Of a stretch of DNA of 26,128 nucleotides, positions 7,082 to 15,094 are shown piece after piece (position 1 is the stretch's first letter; every line of letters starts with the position of its first letter). The DNA lies in contig JBAYZS010000033.1 in assembly GCA_041672395.1 (NCBI GenBank), forward strand, positions 1 through 26,128. Reading direction: 5' to 3'. Source of the stretch: UBA5287 sp041672395 (GTDB lineage Bacteria; Bacteroidota; Bacteroidia; Bacteroidales; Dysgonomonadaceae). Position numbers and translations under genes: made by a program. Below the pieces are notes generated by a model that was not told the DNA's origin, made no database searches, and was given only the letters and a program-made list of their open reading frames with translations.

Positions 7082-8986
7082 ATGAAAAAATTAGTTCTAT
7101 GGTTAGCGCTTGTTATGCTTAGTCTGAGTGTCTTTGGACAACAAAATGCAACAAAAGTCTCAATCATACCCGAACCGGTTTCCATGGTTCAGAAGAGTGG
7201 CAGTTATGTCCTTCCAACTGAAGTTTCAATTTCAAGTCCCGCAAACAAAGACATGAAGTTCGTGAACGACTATTTGGTTGGAAAGTTTTCTACAGCAACC
7301 GGTAAGAATGTGTCTCTAAATTCAAAAGCAAAAAATGCTTCTATCAAATTAGTATTAAATAGAAGGTCCAATTCTGAAATTGGAAATGAAGGTTATACAC
7401 TATCGTCCAATTCCGATGGAGTAACCATCACTGCCAATAAACCATCGGGTCTGTTTTATGGTGTACAAACATTCATTCAACTTTTGCCTCCTGAAATAGA
7501 GAGTAAGAAGCTACAAGAGAATGTAGTATGGAAAATTCCTTTACTCGACATTACCGATTACCCCCGTGTAGGTTGGCGAGGTATGATGTTAGATGTTTCA
7601 CGTCACTTTTTCACTATCGATGAAGTAAAACAGTTCATTGATAACATGGTGAAATATAAGTACAACATGTTTCATTGGCATTTGACTGATGATGAAGGCT
7701 GGCGAATTGAAATAAAAAGTCTTCCAAAATTAACAGAAGTAGGCGCGTGGCGCGTAGAAAAGATCGGAACCTTTGGTGGATTTTCATATCCACTACCCGA
7801 CGAACCTAAAAACTATGGCGGTTATTACACTCAAGAACAAATTAAAGAAATTGTTAACTATGCTGGAGAGCGATTTATCCAGGTGATTCCTGAAATTGAC
7901 GTCCCGGGTCATAGTCTTGCAGCAATAGCGTCTTATCCTGAACTGTCATGCACACCTGGAGCGAAAAAATACCATGTACATGCTGGGGAACCATTTATGG
8001 ACTGGTCACAGGGAGCACCTCCCATTGCATTGGTAGACAATACTCTCTGCCCAGCTAATGAGAAAGTATATGAGTTTATGGATAAGGTTATTACAGAAGT
8101 CGCTCAATTATTTCCATTCGAATATATTCATACAGGTGGAGACGAAGCGCCTCATAATTTTTGGCAAAAAAGTCCTCAAGTTCAGGAATTAATGAAACGT
8201 GAAGGATTAAAAAATATACCACAGGTACAATCGTATTTTGGAAAAAGACTTGAGAAAATCATTCATTCCAAAGGTAAAAAGATGATGGGATGGGATGAAA
8301 TTCTTGAAGGAGGTATCACTCCCACAACATCACTTATGAGTTGGAGGGGAATTCAACATGGAATAGAAGCCTCTAAGTCCGGGCATTACGTGGTGATGTC
8401 TCCCAGCAACTTTGTTTATATCGACCTAATGCAAGGAGATAAATCAACTGATGCTCCGGTGTACAATACATTAAGACTTAGTCAAACCTATAAATTCGAT
8501 CCCATTCCCGAAGGGGCTGACCCAAAATTCATTTTGGGAGGTCAAGCAAATTTATGGACCGAGCAAATTTATAACATTCGCCAAGCCGAATATATGACAT
8601 GGCCTCGCGCATTTGCCGTATCTGAGTCGCTTTGGTCGCCCAAGTCTAAAAAAGACTGGAATCATTTCATCGATAAAACTAAAGATCATTTTGTAAGGTT
8701 CGATTATGCACAAACCAAGTATTCACCCGCAATGTACGATCCCATTGTTTCAGTTAAGAAAGATGGTGAAAAATATTACGTCACACTCACACCTGAGATT
8801 GAAGGATTAGATATTTACTCCAGTTTCGATAATTCTACTCCCGATAATTTTTACCCAAAATATACCGAAGCTCAGTTGATTCCCAAAGATGCTTCAATAA
8901 TGCGCATTGTAACATATAAAGGAAATATAAAAGCCGGTAGAGTGATGAGCATCACTGTGGAAGATTTAAAGAATCGAGCTAAATAA
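7082..8986 (+). CDS. Secreted beta-N-acetylhexosaminidase (GH20)
   Basis: A 634-residue exported glycoside hydrolase that removes terminal N-acetylglucosamine or N-acetylgalactosamine from glycans. The start at 7082 gives a clean signal peptide, MKKLVLWLALVMLSLSVFG, with probable cleavage before QQN. A GH20 N-terminal alpha/beta domain (to about residue 150) precedes the TIM barrel. The barrel carries YPRVGWRGMMLDVSRHFF, then FHWHLTDDEGWRIEI, and the Asp-Glu pair D354-E355 in HTGGDEAPHNFW. The Glu is the expected acid and the Asp orients the substrate acetamido group for substrate-assisted catalysis. The C-terminal 75 residues resemble a chitobiase/hexosaminidase C-terminal domain. It diverges from nusB and is not in an evident gene cluster. 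Substrate could be host glycan, chitin fragments or peptidoglycan. Confidence 0.95.
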   Translation: MKKLVLWLALVMLSLSVFGQQNATKVSIIPEPVSMVQKSGSYVLPTEVSISSPANKDMKFVNDYLVGKFSTATGKNVSLNSKAKNASIKLVLNRRSNSEIGNEGYTLSSNSDGVTITANKPSGLFYGVQTFIQLLPPEIESKKLQENVVWKIPLLDITDYPRVGWRGMMLDVSRHFFTIDEVKQFIDNMVKYKYNMFHWHLTDDEGWRIEIKSLPKLTEVGAWRVEKIGTFGGFSYPLPDEPKNYGGYYTQEQIKEIVNYAGERFIQVIPEIDVPGHSLAAIASYPELSCTPGAKKYHVHAGEPFMDWSQGAPPIALVDNTLCPANEKVYEFMDKVITEVAQLFPFEYIHTGGDEAPHNFWQKSPQVQELMKREGLKNIPQVQSYFGKRLEKIIHSKGKKMMGWDEILEGGITPTTSLMSWRGIQHGIEASKSGHYVVMSPSNFVYIDLMQGDKSTDAPVYNTLRLSQTYKFDPIPEGADPKFILGGQANLWTEQIYNIRQAEYMTWPRAFAVSESLWSPKSKKDWNHFIDKTKDHFVRFDYAQTKYSPAMYDPIVSVKKDGEKYYVTLTPEIEGLDIYSSFDNSTPDNFYPKYTEAQLIPKDASIMRIVTYKGNIKAGRVMSITVEDLKNRAK

Positions 8987-8987
8987 G

Positions 8988-9018
8988 TTGTAAATTAAAA
9001 AGATAATAACTATCTTTG
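8988..9018 (+). promoter_or_regulatory. Promoter of rplY
   Basis: TTG (8988-8990), 20 bases, TATCTTTG (9011-9018): an almost ideal Bacteroidetes promoter. It begins two bases after the GH20 stop, so rplY is independent of GH20. Start of transcription is expected near 9025, leaving a leader of about 73 bases. Confidence 0.75.
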
Positions 9019-9033
9019 CGGCGCTTTTTGCAG

Positions 9034-9075
9034 CTCCCGTGTGATGGGGAATAAAGAAGCAGTAAACACTTTATT
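9034..9075 (+). promoter_or_regulatory. Structured 5' leader of rplY
   Basis: The untranslated leader can form two small adjacent helices: TCCC (9035-9038) with GGGA (9047-9050), and AATAAAG (9050-9056) with CTTTATT (9069-9075). They overlap by one base, so they could be stacked or alternative. Ribosomal protein genes often carry autoregulatory leaders, but I do not recognise this one. Confidence 0.3.
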
Positions 9076-9097
9076 TTGAGTAACACAATTAGAAAAA

Positions 9098-9676
9098 ATG
9101 AAAACATTTGAATTAAAAGGTGAAGTTAGAGACGATTTCGGAAAGAAAGCAGCCAGAGCATATCGTTCTGAAGGTTTAATTCCGTGCGTTATTTATGGTG
9201 GACACGGAAAAGAGAATATCAATTTTGTTGTCAAAGCCGCTGATGTACGCAACTTGATATATACACCTGAGGTATATCTGGTAAATCTTAATCTTGGTGA
9301 AAACAAACTGCAGGCAGTCTTGCAAGAGGCTCAGTTCCATCCTGTTAAGGATTCAATTTTACATATCGATTTTCTTCATGTATTTCCTGAAGTTCCGGTT
9401 GAAATTGAAATTCCAGTACGTTTGGAAGGACTGGCAGCGGGTGTAAGAGCTGGTGGTAAATTATCGCTAGACATTCGTAAATTGAAAGTAAAAGCTCTGG
9501 CTAAGAATCTTCCTGAAGAATTGGTAGTCAATGTTGAAAAACTTGAATTAGGAAAATCTATTCAGGTAGGTTCTCTCAACTTTGAAGGCCTCGAAATCTT
9601 GAATGCTAAGAACAGTGTTGTTTGTCGCGTTCAATTAACTCGCGCCGCTATAGGTACTGCTGCTAAAGCAGAATAA
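9098..9676 (+). CDS. rplY: Large-subunit ribosomal protein L25 (Ctc type)
   Basis: A 192-residue bL25 of the long Ctc/TL5 type: an N-terminal 5S-rRNA-binding domain followed by a beta-rich C-terminal domain. The start MKTFELKGEVRDDFGKKAAR and the IPCVIYGG segment are typical. The middle contains the HIDFLHV motif, and an IPVRLEGLAAGVRAGG stretch opens the C-terminal domain. The tail ends in an Ala-rich stretch. It heads a plus-strand run with pth nine bases downstream, an rplY-pth order common in bacteria. Confidence 0.95.
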   Translation: MKTFELKGEVRDDFGKKAARAYRSEGLIPCVIYGGHGKENINFVVKAADVRNLIYTPEVYLVNLNLGENKLQAVLQEAQFHPVKDSILHIDFLHVFPEVPVEIEIPVRLEGLAAGVRAGGKLSLDIRKLKVKALAKNLPEELVVNVEKLELGKSIQVGSLNFEGLEILNAKNSVVCRVQLTRAAIGTAAKAE

Positions 9677-9685
9677 CAGAAAACA

Positions 9686-10252
9686 ATGAAATACTTGATT
9701 GTTGGGTTAGGGAATATCGGACCTGAGTACGAAAATTCCCGCCATAACATAGGATTTATGATGTTGGACGCTTTTGCAAAAGCGTCCAATGTCTTTTTTG
9801 AGGACAAACGATATGGGTATGTTGCAGAAACACGACTCAAGAATAAGTCGCTGATACTGCTAAAACCAAGCACGTTTATGAACCTCAGTGGCAATGCTGT
9901 ACGATATTGGCGAAACAAGGAAAAGATTGAAATTGAAAACATTCTTGTATTGGTTGATGATTTAGCATTACCCTATGGCACTCTGCGTTTGAAATCTAAA
10001 GGCAGTTCTGCCGGTCACAATGGTTTACAAAATATTCAGGAAACTCTCGGCACACAAAACTATGCCCGTTTGCGATTCGGTATTGGTAGCGATTTTTCTC
10101 GCGGAAAACAAGTGAATTATGTTTTGAGTCCTTTTTTAGATGAAGAAAAAGATCAAATGCCTCCACTCTTTGAAGCATCAACAGATATCATTCGCAGTTT
10201 CTGTTTGGCAGGGGTAAATGTAACCATGAATCAATATAACAAACGTAAATAA
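9686..10252 (+). CDS. pth: Peptidyl-tRNA hydrolase
   Basis: Releases peptides from prematurely dropped peptidyl-tRNAs so the tRNA can be reused. The 188-residue length is normal. Active-site features are H20 in NSRHNIGF, the asparagine in KPSTFMNLSGNAV, and D92 in VLVDDLALPYG (E. coli Asp93). SSAGHNGLQNI supplies a further conserved Asn. It lies between rplY and an S4-domain gene, whose ATG overlaps the pth stop by one base, suggesting translational coupling. The gene contains a perfect 26-base palindrome at 9764-9789; the residues encoded there, LDAFAKAS, look ordinary for the family. Confidence 0.97.
   Translation: MKYLIVGLGNIGPEYENSRHNIGFMMLDAFAKASNVFFEDKRYGYVAETRLKNKSLILLKPSTFMNLSGNAVRYWRNKEKIEIENILVLVDDLALPYGTLRLKSKGSSAGHNGLQNIQETLGTQNYARLRFGIGSDFSRGKQVNYVLSPFLDEEKDQMPPLFEASTDIIRSFCLAGVNVTMNQYNKRK
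9764..9789. repeat. Perfect 26-base palindrome inside pth
   Basis: Bases 9764-9776 (TTGGACGCTTTTG) are exactly reverse-complementary to 9777-9789, with no spacer. The opposite strand therefore encodes the same LDAFAKAS peptide in one of its frames. It could extrude as a hairpin or bind a dimeric protein, but it may be chance within a conserved coding stretch. Confidence 0.95.
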
Positions 10253-10656
10253 TGGATGAGGTACGTATTGATAAATGGTTGTGGGCTGTGCGTATATTTA
10301 AAACACGGAGTGCAGCAGCCGATGCATGCAAGAAAAATCGCATATATATTCAAGGTTTTTCAGTGAAGCCATCAAGAATGGTACGCAAAAGCGATGTCAT
10401 ACAGGTACGCAAACCTCCGATCACCTATTCATTCAAGGTTCTCGATATTAATGATAAACGGATGGGCGCGAAACAAGTACCTCTGTTCATGGAAAATGTT
10501 ACAACTCCCGACCAATACGAAATTATTGAACTCAATAAAATCAGTGGATTTGTCGATAGGCAGCGCGGAGCAGGCAGGCCTACCAAAAAAGAGCGTCGCG
10601 ATTTAGAGCAATTCTCAGAATCGTTTGATTTTGACGAATTAGATTTCCAAGATTAA
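10252..10656 (+). CDS. S4-domain RNA-binding protein (Hsp15/HslR-like)
   Basis: A 134-residue protein whose first 60 or so residues form an S4 RNA-binding domain: VRIDKWLWAVRIFKTRSAAADAC, then a basic VKPSRMVRKSDVIQV. The arrangement is that of heat-shock protein 15 (HslR). In E. coli HslR binds stalled 50S subunits that carry peptidyl-tRNA. The tail has a conserved GRPTKKERRDLEQF segment followed by acidic residues. The position immediately after pth, with a one-base TAATG overlap, fits a shared role in rescuing stalled translation. Its stop overlaps the opposing comB stop in TTAA. The exact role in Bacteroidetes is inferred. Confidence 0.88.
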   Translation: MDEVRIDKWLWAVRIFKTRSAAADACKKNRIYIQGFSVKPSRMVRKSDVIQVRKPPITYSFKVLDINDKRMGAKQVPLFMENVTTPDQYEIIELNKISGFVDRQRGAGRPTKKERRDLEQFSESFDFDELDFQD

Positions 10657-11363
10657 ACTCTTAATAATTTAGTCTTTAAGTCATAGTACGGAACAAGAGC
10701 AACAGTGTTTTGCGCAAGGCAATACTCCGCATCATTTTCAAAACCATGCAATTGTAGTCGACGGTAATGTTCTGAATTCTTCACGAAATCCAACGGATTA
10801 GCCTTTGCTGACTCCCAAAGACCAAGTACCATAACCGGTGCATCCGAATCCGCTTCAACAGCCGTAATAAGTTTCATTTTTTCCACAAAAGCACCGGCAA
10901 ACAGAGTGTCCTCCAAATTAATTCGATTGTTCCATCCCGAACAAATCACTACAATACGCTCGTTTTTTTCTACACATTTTTCAACCAATGCATTCATATT
11001 AGAAAAAGCCCCGATATATAATTCTTTACAACCCTGCGCCGTCTCAATTGCGCGCGTTCCATTAGTTGTAGTAAACACAATATCCTTTCCCTTTACAATC
11101 GATGCTTTATATTCAAAAGGTGAATTCCCGAAATCAGCAAAATCACATTTCTGTGTATTGCGCTCTGCGCCAACCAGATATCCTTCCGACTTGTAATGTT
11201 TAGCCTCCTCAATATTTCCCACTGGTTTTATACTTCCAACTCCATTGGCAAACGCCGCACAAATGGTTGTGGTTGCCCTAAAAACATCCACAACTATCAC
11301 AATATCACCCTCTTTCTTGTAAAAAGGATAAAGTGCTGGAGATGTACAAACTTCAATTTTCAT
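10653..11363 (-). CDS. comB: 2-phosphosulfolactate phosphatase-like protein
   Basis: A 236-residue ComB-family protein. The archaeal enzyme is a magnesium-dependent phosphatase that converts 2-phosphosulfolactate to sulfolactate on the route to coenzyme M. Recognisable segments are VVDVFRATTTICAAFANG near residue 25, an ERNTQKCDFADFGNSPFE stretch, FTTTNGTRAI and ICSGWNNRINLEDTLFAGAF. The ATG at 11363 gives MKIEVCTSPAL, the normal family start; 12 further in-frame codons upstream lack similarity and run into the promoter. It converges with the S4-domain gene. No other coenzyme M or sulfolactate genes are visible, so its physiological substrate here is open. Confidence 0.88.
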   Translation of the reverse strand: MKIEVCTSPALYPFYKKEGDIVIVVDVFRATTTICAAFANGVGSIKPVGNIEEAKHYKSEGYLVGAERNTQKCDFADFGNSPFEYKASIVKGKDIVFTTTNGTRAIETAQGCKELYIGAFSNMNALVEKCVEKNERIVVICSGWNNRINLEDTLFAGAFVEKMKLITAVEADSDAPVMVLGLWESAKANPLDFVKNSEHYRRLQLHGFENDAEYCLAQNTVALVPYYDLKTKLLRV

Positions 11364-11396
11364 TCGATTTGAATTCTTTCGTCTTTTTCTTTTGTG

Positions 11397-11404
11397 CAAA
11401 AATA
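11397..11404 (-). promoter_or_regulatory. Putative -7 box of comB
   Basis: The minus strand reads TATTTTTG, 33 bases before the chosen ATG, matching TAnnTTTG. No clear TTG at the usual distance upstream. Confidence 0.45.
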
Positions 11405-11477
11405 CATATTAATAACAGAGTTATGAAAAATAAATCGCTTTTCGTATCTTGCAGCCTGAAAACAAATAATTCCGTAG

Positions 11478-12053
11478 ATGAATAAATCACTCTATAAAAT
11501 TATACTCGGATCAAACTCACCCAGACGGAAAGATCTGCTTTCGGGTATCGATATAACGTATAAAGTACGCACACTACCGGATATAGATGAGGACTATCCC
11601 GCAGATATGCCTGTTGAGAATGTACCCGAATACCTCGCTCAGAAGAAAGCTGCAGCTTATAGTGAACGGATGACAGACGAAATGCTGTTGATTACTGCCG
11701 ATACCGTAGTCATTCTCGACGGTAAACTCTATGGCAAACCCACGGACGATGAAGATGCAAAACAAATGTTGCGCTCACTTTCAGGCAGGACCCACACCGT
11801 AATAACCGGTGTTTGTCTGACTTCCACTCACAAGCAAGTCACCTTTTCTGACACCTCCCTAGTTACTTTTGCCGATATATCTGATGAAGAGATCGAATAT
11901 TATCTGCATCAGTATTCCTCTATGGATAAAGCTGGTGCATATGGTGTTCAGGATTGGATCGGTTACATTGCCGTAGACCGAATCGAAGGCTCCTATTTTA
12001 ATGTCATGGGACTTCCCATTTCCAAGGTTTATCGATCATTAAAAGAATTTTGA
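11478..12053 (+). CDS. Maf family nucleotide pyrophosphatase
   Basis: A 191-residue Maf/YhdE-type enzyme. The family hydrolyses dTTP/UTP or modified nucleotides to monophosphates, guarding the nucleotide pool and affecting cell division. The phosphate-binding start is GSNSPRRKDLL at residues 11-21. The ITADTVVILDGKLYGKP segment carries the general base Asp. SLSGRTHTVITGV and DKAGAYGVQ-related residues near 155 complete the usual set. Family members of the dTTP/UTP type carry the Arg-Thr-His seen here. It diverges from comB. A TATCTTGC just upstream (11449-11456) resembles a -7 box but lacks one T. Confidence 0.94.
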   Translation: MNKSLYKIILGSNSPRRKDLLSGIDITYKVRTLPDIDEDYPADMPVENVPEYLAQKKAAAYSERMTDEMLLITADTVVILDGKLYGKPTDDEDAKQMLRSLSGRTHTVITGVCLTSTHKQVTFSDTSLVTFADISDEEIEYYLHQYSSMDKAGAYGVQDWIGYIAVDRIEGSYFNVMGLPISKVYRSLKEF

Positions 12054-12363
12054 TCATTGTTCTAGTTGTAGTTTAAGTTTGCAGAATGAGTGAAAACTAA
12101 GGTTCAAATTAAAGATATTTTTATTTTTTGTATGCATTAAAGTTGATTATGTCAAAAGTCGGTATTTGTGTTTCTGATTACAAACATAAATAGTGGGTAA
12201 AGATATGAATTCGACCCAAAGAACATAAACAGATAAAGTTAAATCAAAAGCTAATTTAAAAGAAAACGAACAAAAAGAATAACAGCAAACGAAACATGTA
12301 TATAAAGAAATTCTGATAATATTTGTACCTTCGCTCCATAATTCACAAATAAAGGAAAACAAT
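12054..12363. other. A-rich spacer upstream of the aspartokinase gene
   Basis: 310 bases, strongly A-rich on the plus strand from about 12170 to 12320. I see no lysine riboswitch-like pattern, no strong hairpin and no tRNA. The only signal is a TACCTTCG near 12326. A short minus-strand open frame crosses the aspartokinase start and shows no family similarity. Confidence 0.6.
12326..12333 (+). promoter_or_regulatory. Possible -7 box of the aspartokinase gene
   Basis: TACCTTCG differs from TAnnTTTG by one base and lies 30 bases before the ATG. No TTG at the expected spacing was found, so support is weak. Confidence 0.35.
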
Positions 12364-13752
12364 ATGCTGACAGTAGAAAAAATAGGAGGAACATCCATGT
12401 CACAGTTTCAGGATGTCATGCAAAACATTATAATAGGCAACCGTAAAGGTGATGAATTATACAACCGCATCTTTGTGGTTTCGGCTTATAACAATGTTAC
12501 AAACTGGTTATTAGAGCACAAAAAAACAGGAGAGCCAGGTATTTTCAATAAGTTTATGAACGGAGAAGATTACAGCAGTGCACTTGATTTTTTTTGTCAG
12601 CGTTTATTGCTCATTAACGATGGATTTGCCGATATCGGACTCGATTTAAAAGAAGCCCGCGATTTCATCCGATTCCGTGTCGATCAAGCCAAAACCATAC
12701 TTTACAGTCTCGCAAAGGTACTTGCCTCCGGATATGTGAATCGTGACGATATCCATCTGGCTGCACGTGAAATTCTTGCTTCCATAGGCGAAGCCCATTC
12801 TGGTTGGAATTCCGTTAACATTCTCAACAACAATGGCATCAACGCTCGGTTTATTGATCTTTGCGGATTCAACGACAATGAATCATTGACCATCGATGAG
12901 CGCATTCACGCGGAGTTTTCTGGAATCGATTTCAGTAAAACACTCTGCATTGCAACCGGTTACACCAAAGGGACCGAAGGAATCATGCGAGCATTCGACC
13001 GCGGCTATTCTGAAGTAACGTTTAGCAAAATCGCCATAGAGGTCAAAGCAAATGAAGCCGTTATTCATAAAGAATATCATCTGTCCAGTGCCGATCCCAA
13101 GATAGTCGGAATCGAAAACAGCATTCCCGTTGGTAATACCAATTACATAATTGCTGATCAGTTGGCCGATATCGGTATGGAAGCCATTCATCCCAAAGCC
13201 GCCAAACCATTAGAATTAGCCAACATTAACATCCGTATCAAGAATACCTTTCAGCCTGAGCATCCCGGTACAGTTATTTCCGGCGATTATATCTCGCCCG
13301 AGCCACGTGTAGAAATCGTTTCCGGATCAAGGAAGGTGTTGGCTCTCGAAGTACACGATCCCATGATGGTAGGTGAAGTCGGTTTTGATGGTCGCATCAT
13401 GCAATATTTCGTAAAGTATAATGTCAGTTACATTCTCAAATCCACCAACGCCAACTCCATTACCATGGTCGTTTGGGAAAATGAGCAGTCAAAAAAGCTC
13501 ATCGATGAACTAAGACAAGTATTCTATCAAGTTACATTATTACCTGCCGCTTTAGTATGTGTTATGGGCACCAATATTGCCATTCCTGGCTTCCTGTATA
13601 AAGCCTCCGAAGCCCTTTATGAGAAAGGCATCAACATCATGAGCTTTGCCCAATCCCTCATGCAGGTCAACATGCAGTTTGTAATTGAGCGCAATCGTTA
13701 CGAGGATGCTGTTATTGCGTTGAACAACAAGCTTTGCAAAAGAAATGGTTAA
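12364..13752 (+). CDS. Aspartate kinase, ectoine-type
   Basis: A 462-residue aspartokinase, which phosphorylates aspartate for the lysine, threonine, methionine and diaminopimelate branch. The nucleotide-binding start is VEKIGGTSMSQ (residues 4-14), with Ile where standard enzymes have KFGGTS. The C-terminal third has regulatory ACT-like regions, seen at MVGEVGFDGRIMQYF and again at ALYEKGINIMSFAQS. The KIGGTSM signature and overall pattern are those I associate with the aspartokinase found in ectoine clusters (Ask_Ect) and with a Bacteroidetes variant. No ectABC genes are next to it. It stands alone between maf and hflX. Feedback control cannot be read from sequence alone. Confidence 0.85.
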   Translation: MLTVEKIGGTSMSQFQDVMQNIIIGNRKGDELYNRIFVVSAYNNVTNWLLEHKKTGEPGIFNKFMNGEDYSSALDFFCQRLLLINDGFADIGLDLKEARDFIRFRVDQAKTILYSLAKVLASGYVNRDDIHLAAREILASIGEAHSGWNSVNILNNNGINARFIDLCGFNDNESLTIDERIHAEFSGIDFSKTLCIATGYTKGTEGIMRAFDRGYSEVTFSKIAIEVKANEAVIHKEYHLSSADPKIVGIENSIPVGNTNYIIADQLADIGMEAIHPKAAKPLELANINIRIKNTFQPEHPGTVISGDYISPEPRVEIVSGSRKVLALEVHDPMMVGEVGFDGRIMQYFVKYNVSYILKSTNANSITMVVWENEQSKKLIDELRQVFYQVTLLPAALVCVMGTNIAIPGFLYKASEALYEKGINIMSFAQSLMQVNMQFVIERNRYEDAVIALNNKLCKRNG

Positions 13753-13827
13753 GACAAATTCCTACTTAGGGTTAAATAATTGACAGATAGGTTTTGGAAT
13801 AATATTTGATGAATCATTCAAAAGCAT

Positions 13828-15060
13828 CTATTCCTCTTCCCCTTCCTCATACGTTTGGTAAAGAAAATCATTATAAGGAAATCGCTGTATGTGAATCTCC
13901 TTTACTTTGTTGTAGATAAGCCCCTTCAACTCATCTATATTCTCTTTCTCTTTTGCAGAAATAAATATACAATTCTCTTTCAGTTTACTCATCCATGTCA
14001 TCTTCAGTTCCTCCAGTGAATAATTCTCGCGCAGTTTCGGAGTCAGATCGTCTTCATCTTTTGCCACATGGTTAAACGCGTCAATCTTGTTAAACACCAT
14101 GATCGTCGGTTTTTCCTCTTTATTGATATCGAACAACGTCATATCCACCACCTCAATCTGCTCCTCAAAAGCAGAATGCGAGATATCCACCACATGAATC
14201 AAAATATCTGCTTCGCGCACTTCGTCCAAAGTCGATTTAAACGATTCCACTAAGTGAGTAGGCAGTTTACGAATAAATCCAACCGTATCCGTCAGCAAAA
14301 AAGGCAAGTTTTCTATTGTCACCTTTCGCACCGTCGTATCTAACGTGGCAAACAATTTATTCTCAGCAAATACCTCCGATTTGCTAAGCAGAGTCATCAA
14401 AGTCGATTTTCCAACATTTGTATAGCCCACCAATGCCACACGCACCAGTTTACCCCTGTTTTTACGCTGCACAGTCTTCTGTTTGTCGATATCCTTCAGT
14501 TCTTGTTTCAGGTGCGAAATTTTATCCAACACAATTCGTCGGTCCGTCTCCAACTGTGTTTCACCTGGTCCGCGCATGATAGTGCCCCCGCCGCCTCGTT
14601 GACGTTCAAGGTGCGTCCACATACGTGTTAGTCGCGGTAACAGATATTGATATTGTGCTAGTTCCACCTGAACTTTCGCATTAGCCGTCTGCGCTCTCAT
14701 CGCAAAAATATCAAGGATTAGACTTGTCCTGTCCATAATTCTGATTCCAAGTTCAATTTCGATATTCCGAATCTGTTTAGCTGATAATTCATCGTCAAAA
14801 ATCACCAAACCAATTTCGTTATCCTTATCCAGTACATAATCTCTTATTTCCTGAAGTTTCCCCGTGCCCACAAACGTAACCGAATTTGGCATATCCAATC
14901 GCTGCACGAAACGTTTGCCCGGAATAATTCCCGCCGTTTCCGTCAGAAAAGCCAGTTCATCCAGGTATTCATTCACTTGTTCTTCGTTTTGTTCAGGTGT
15001 TATCAATCCCACTAGCACAGCATTTTCACTTTTTATCTCAGTAATAATCAGTTCTTTCAT
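13828..15060 (-). CDS. hflX: GTPase HflX
   Basis: A 410-residue ribosome-associated GTPase that splits or rescues stalled ribosomes, especially under heat stress. The N-terminal HflX domain includes SVTFVGTGKLQEI. A helical linker follows with the glycine-rich ERQRGGGGTIMRGPGE stretch, conserved in the family. The G domain has G1 GYTNVGKST (about 212-220), G3 DTVGFIRKLP and G4 NKID. An acidic tail closes the protein. It lies 34 bases after mnmA on the same strand with no terminator between, so it is likely the second gene of that unit. It converges with the aspartokinase gene. Confidence 0.96.
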   Translation of the reverse strand: MKELIITEIKSENAVLVGLITPEQNEEQVNEYLDELAFLTETAGIIPGKRFVQRLDMPNSVTFVGTGKLQEIRDYVLDKDNEIGLVIFDDELSAKQIRNIEIELGIRIMDRTSLILDIFAMRAQTANAKVQVELAQYQYLLPRLTRMWTHLERQRGGGGTIMRGPGETQLETDRRIVLDKISHLKQELKDIDKQKTVQRKNRGKLVRVALVGYTNVGKSTLMTLLSKSEVFAENKLFATLDTTVRKVTIENLPFLLTDTVGFIRKLPTHLVESFKSTLDEVREADILIHVVDISHSAFEEQIEVVDMTLFDINKEEKPTIMVFNKIDAFNHVAKDEDDLTPKLRENYSLEELKMTWMSKLKENCIFISAKEKENIDELKGLIYNKVKEIHIQRFPYNDFLYQTYEEGEEE

Positions 15061-15094
15061 TTAGTTTTCTCCTTTCAAATTGGTCGTAGCCATT

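Noticed and set aside
12054..12363. Lysine riboswitch upstream of the aspartokinase
   Set aside because: The spacer is A-rich and I could not find the paired helices such a riboswitch needs.
12147..12398. 83-codon minus-strand frame upstream of the aspartokinase
   Set aside because: It overlaps the aspartokinase start and its sequence shows no family pattern.
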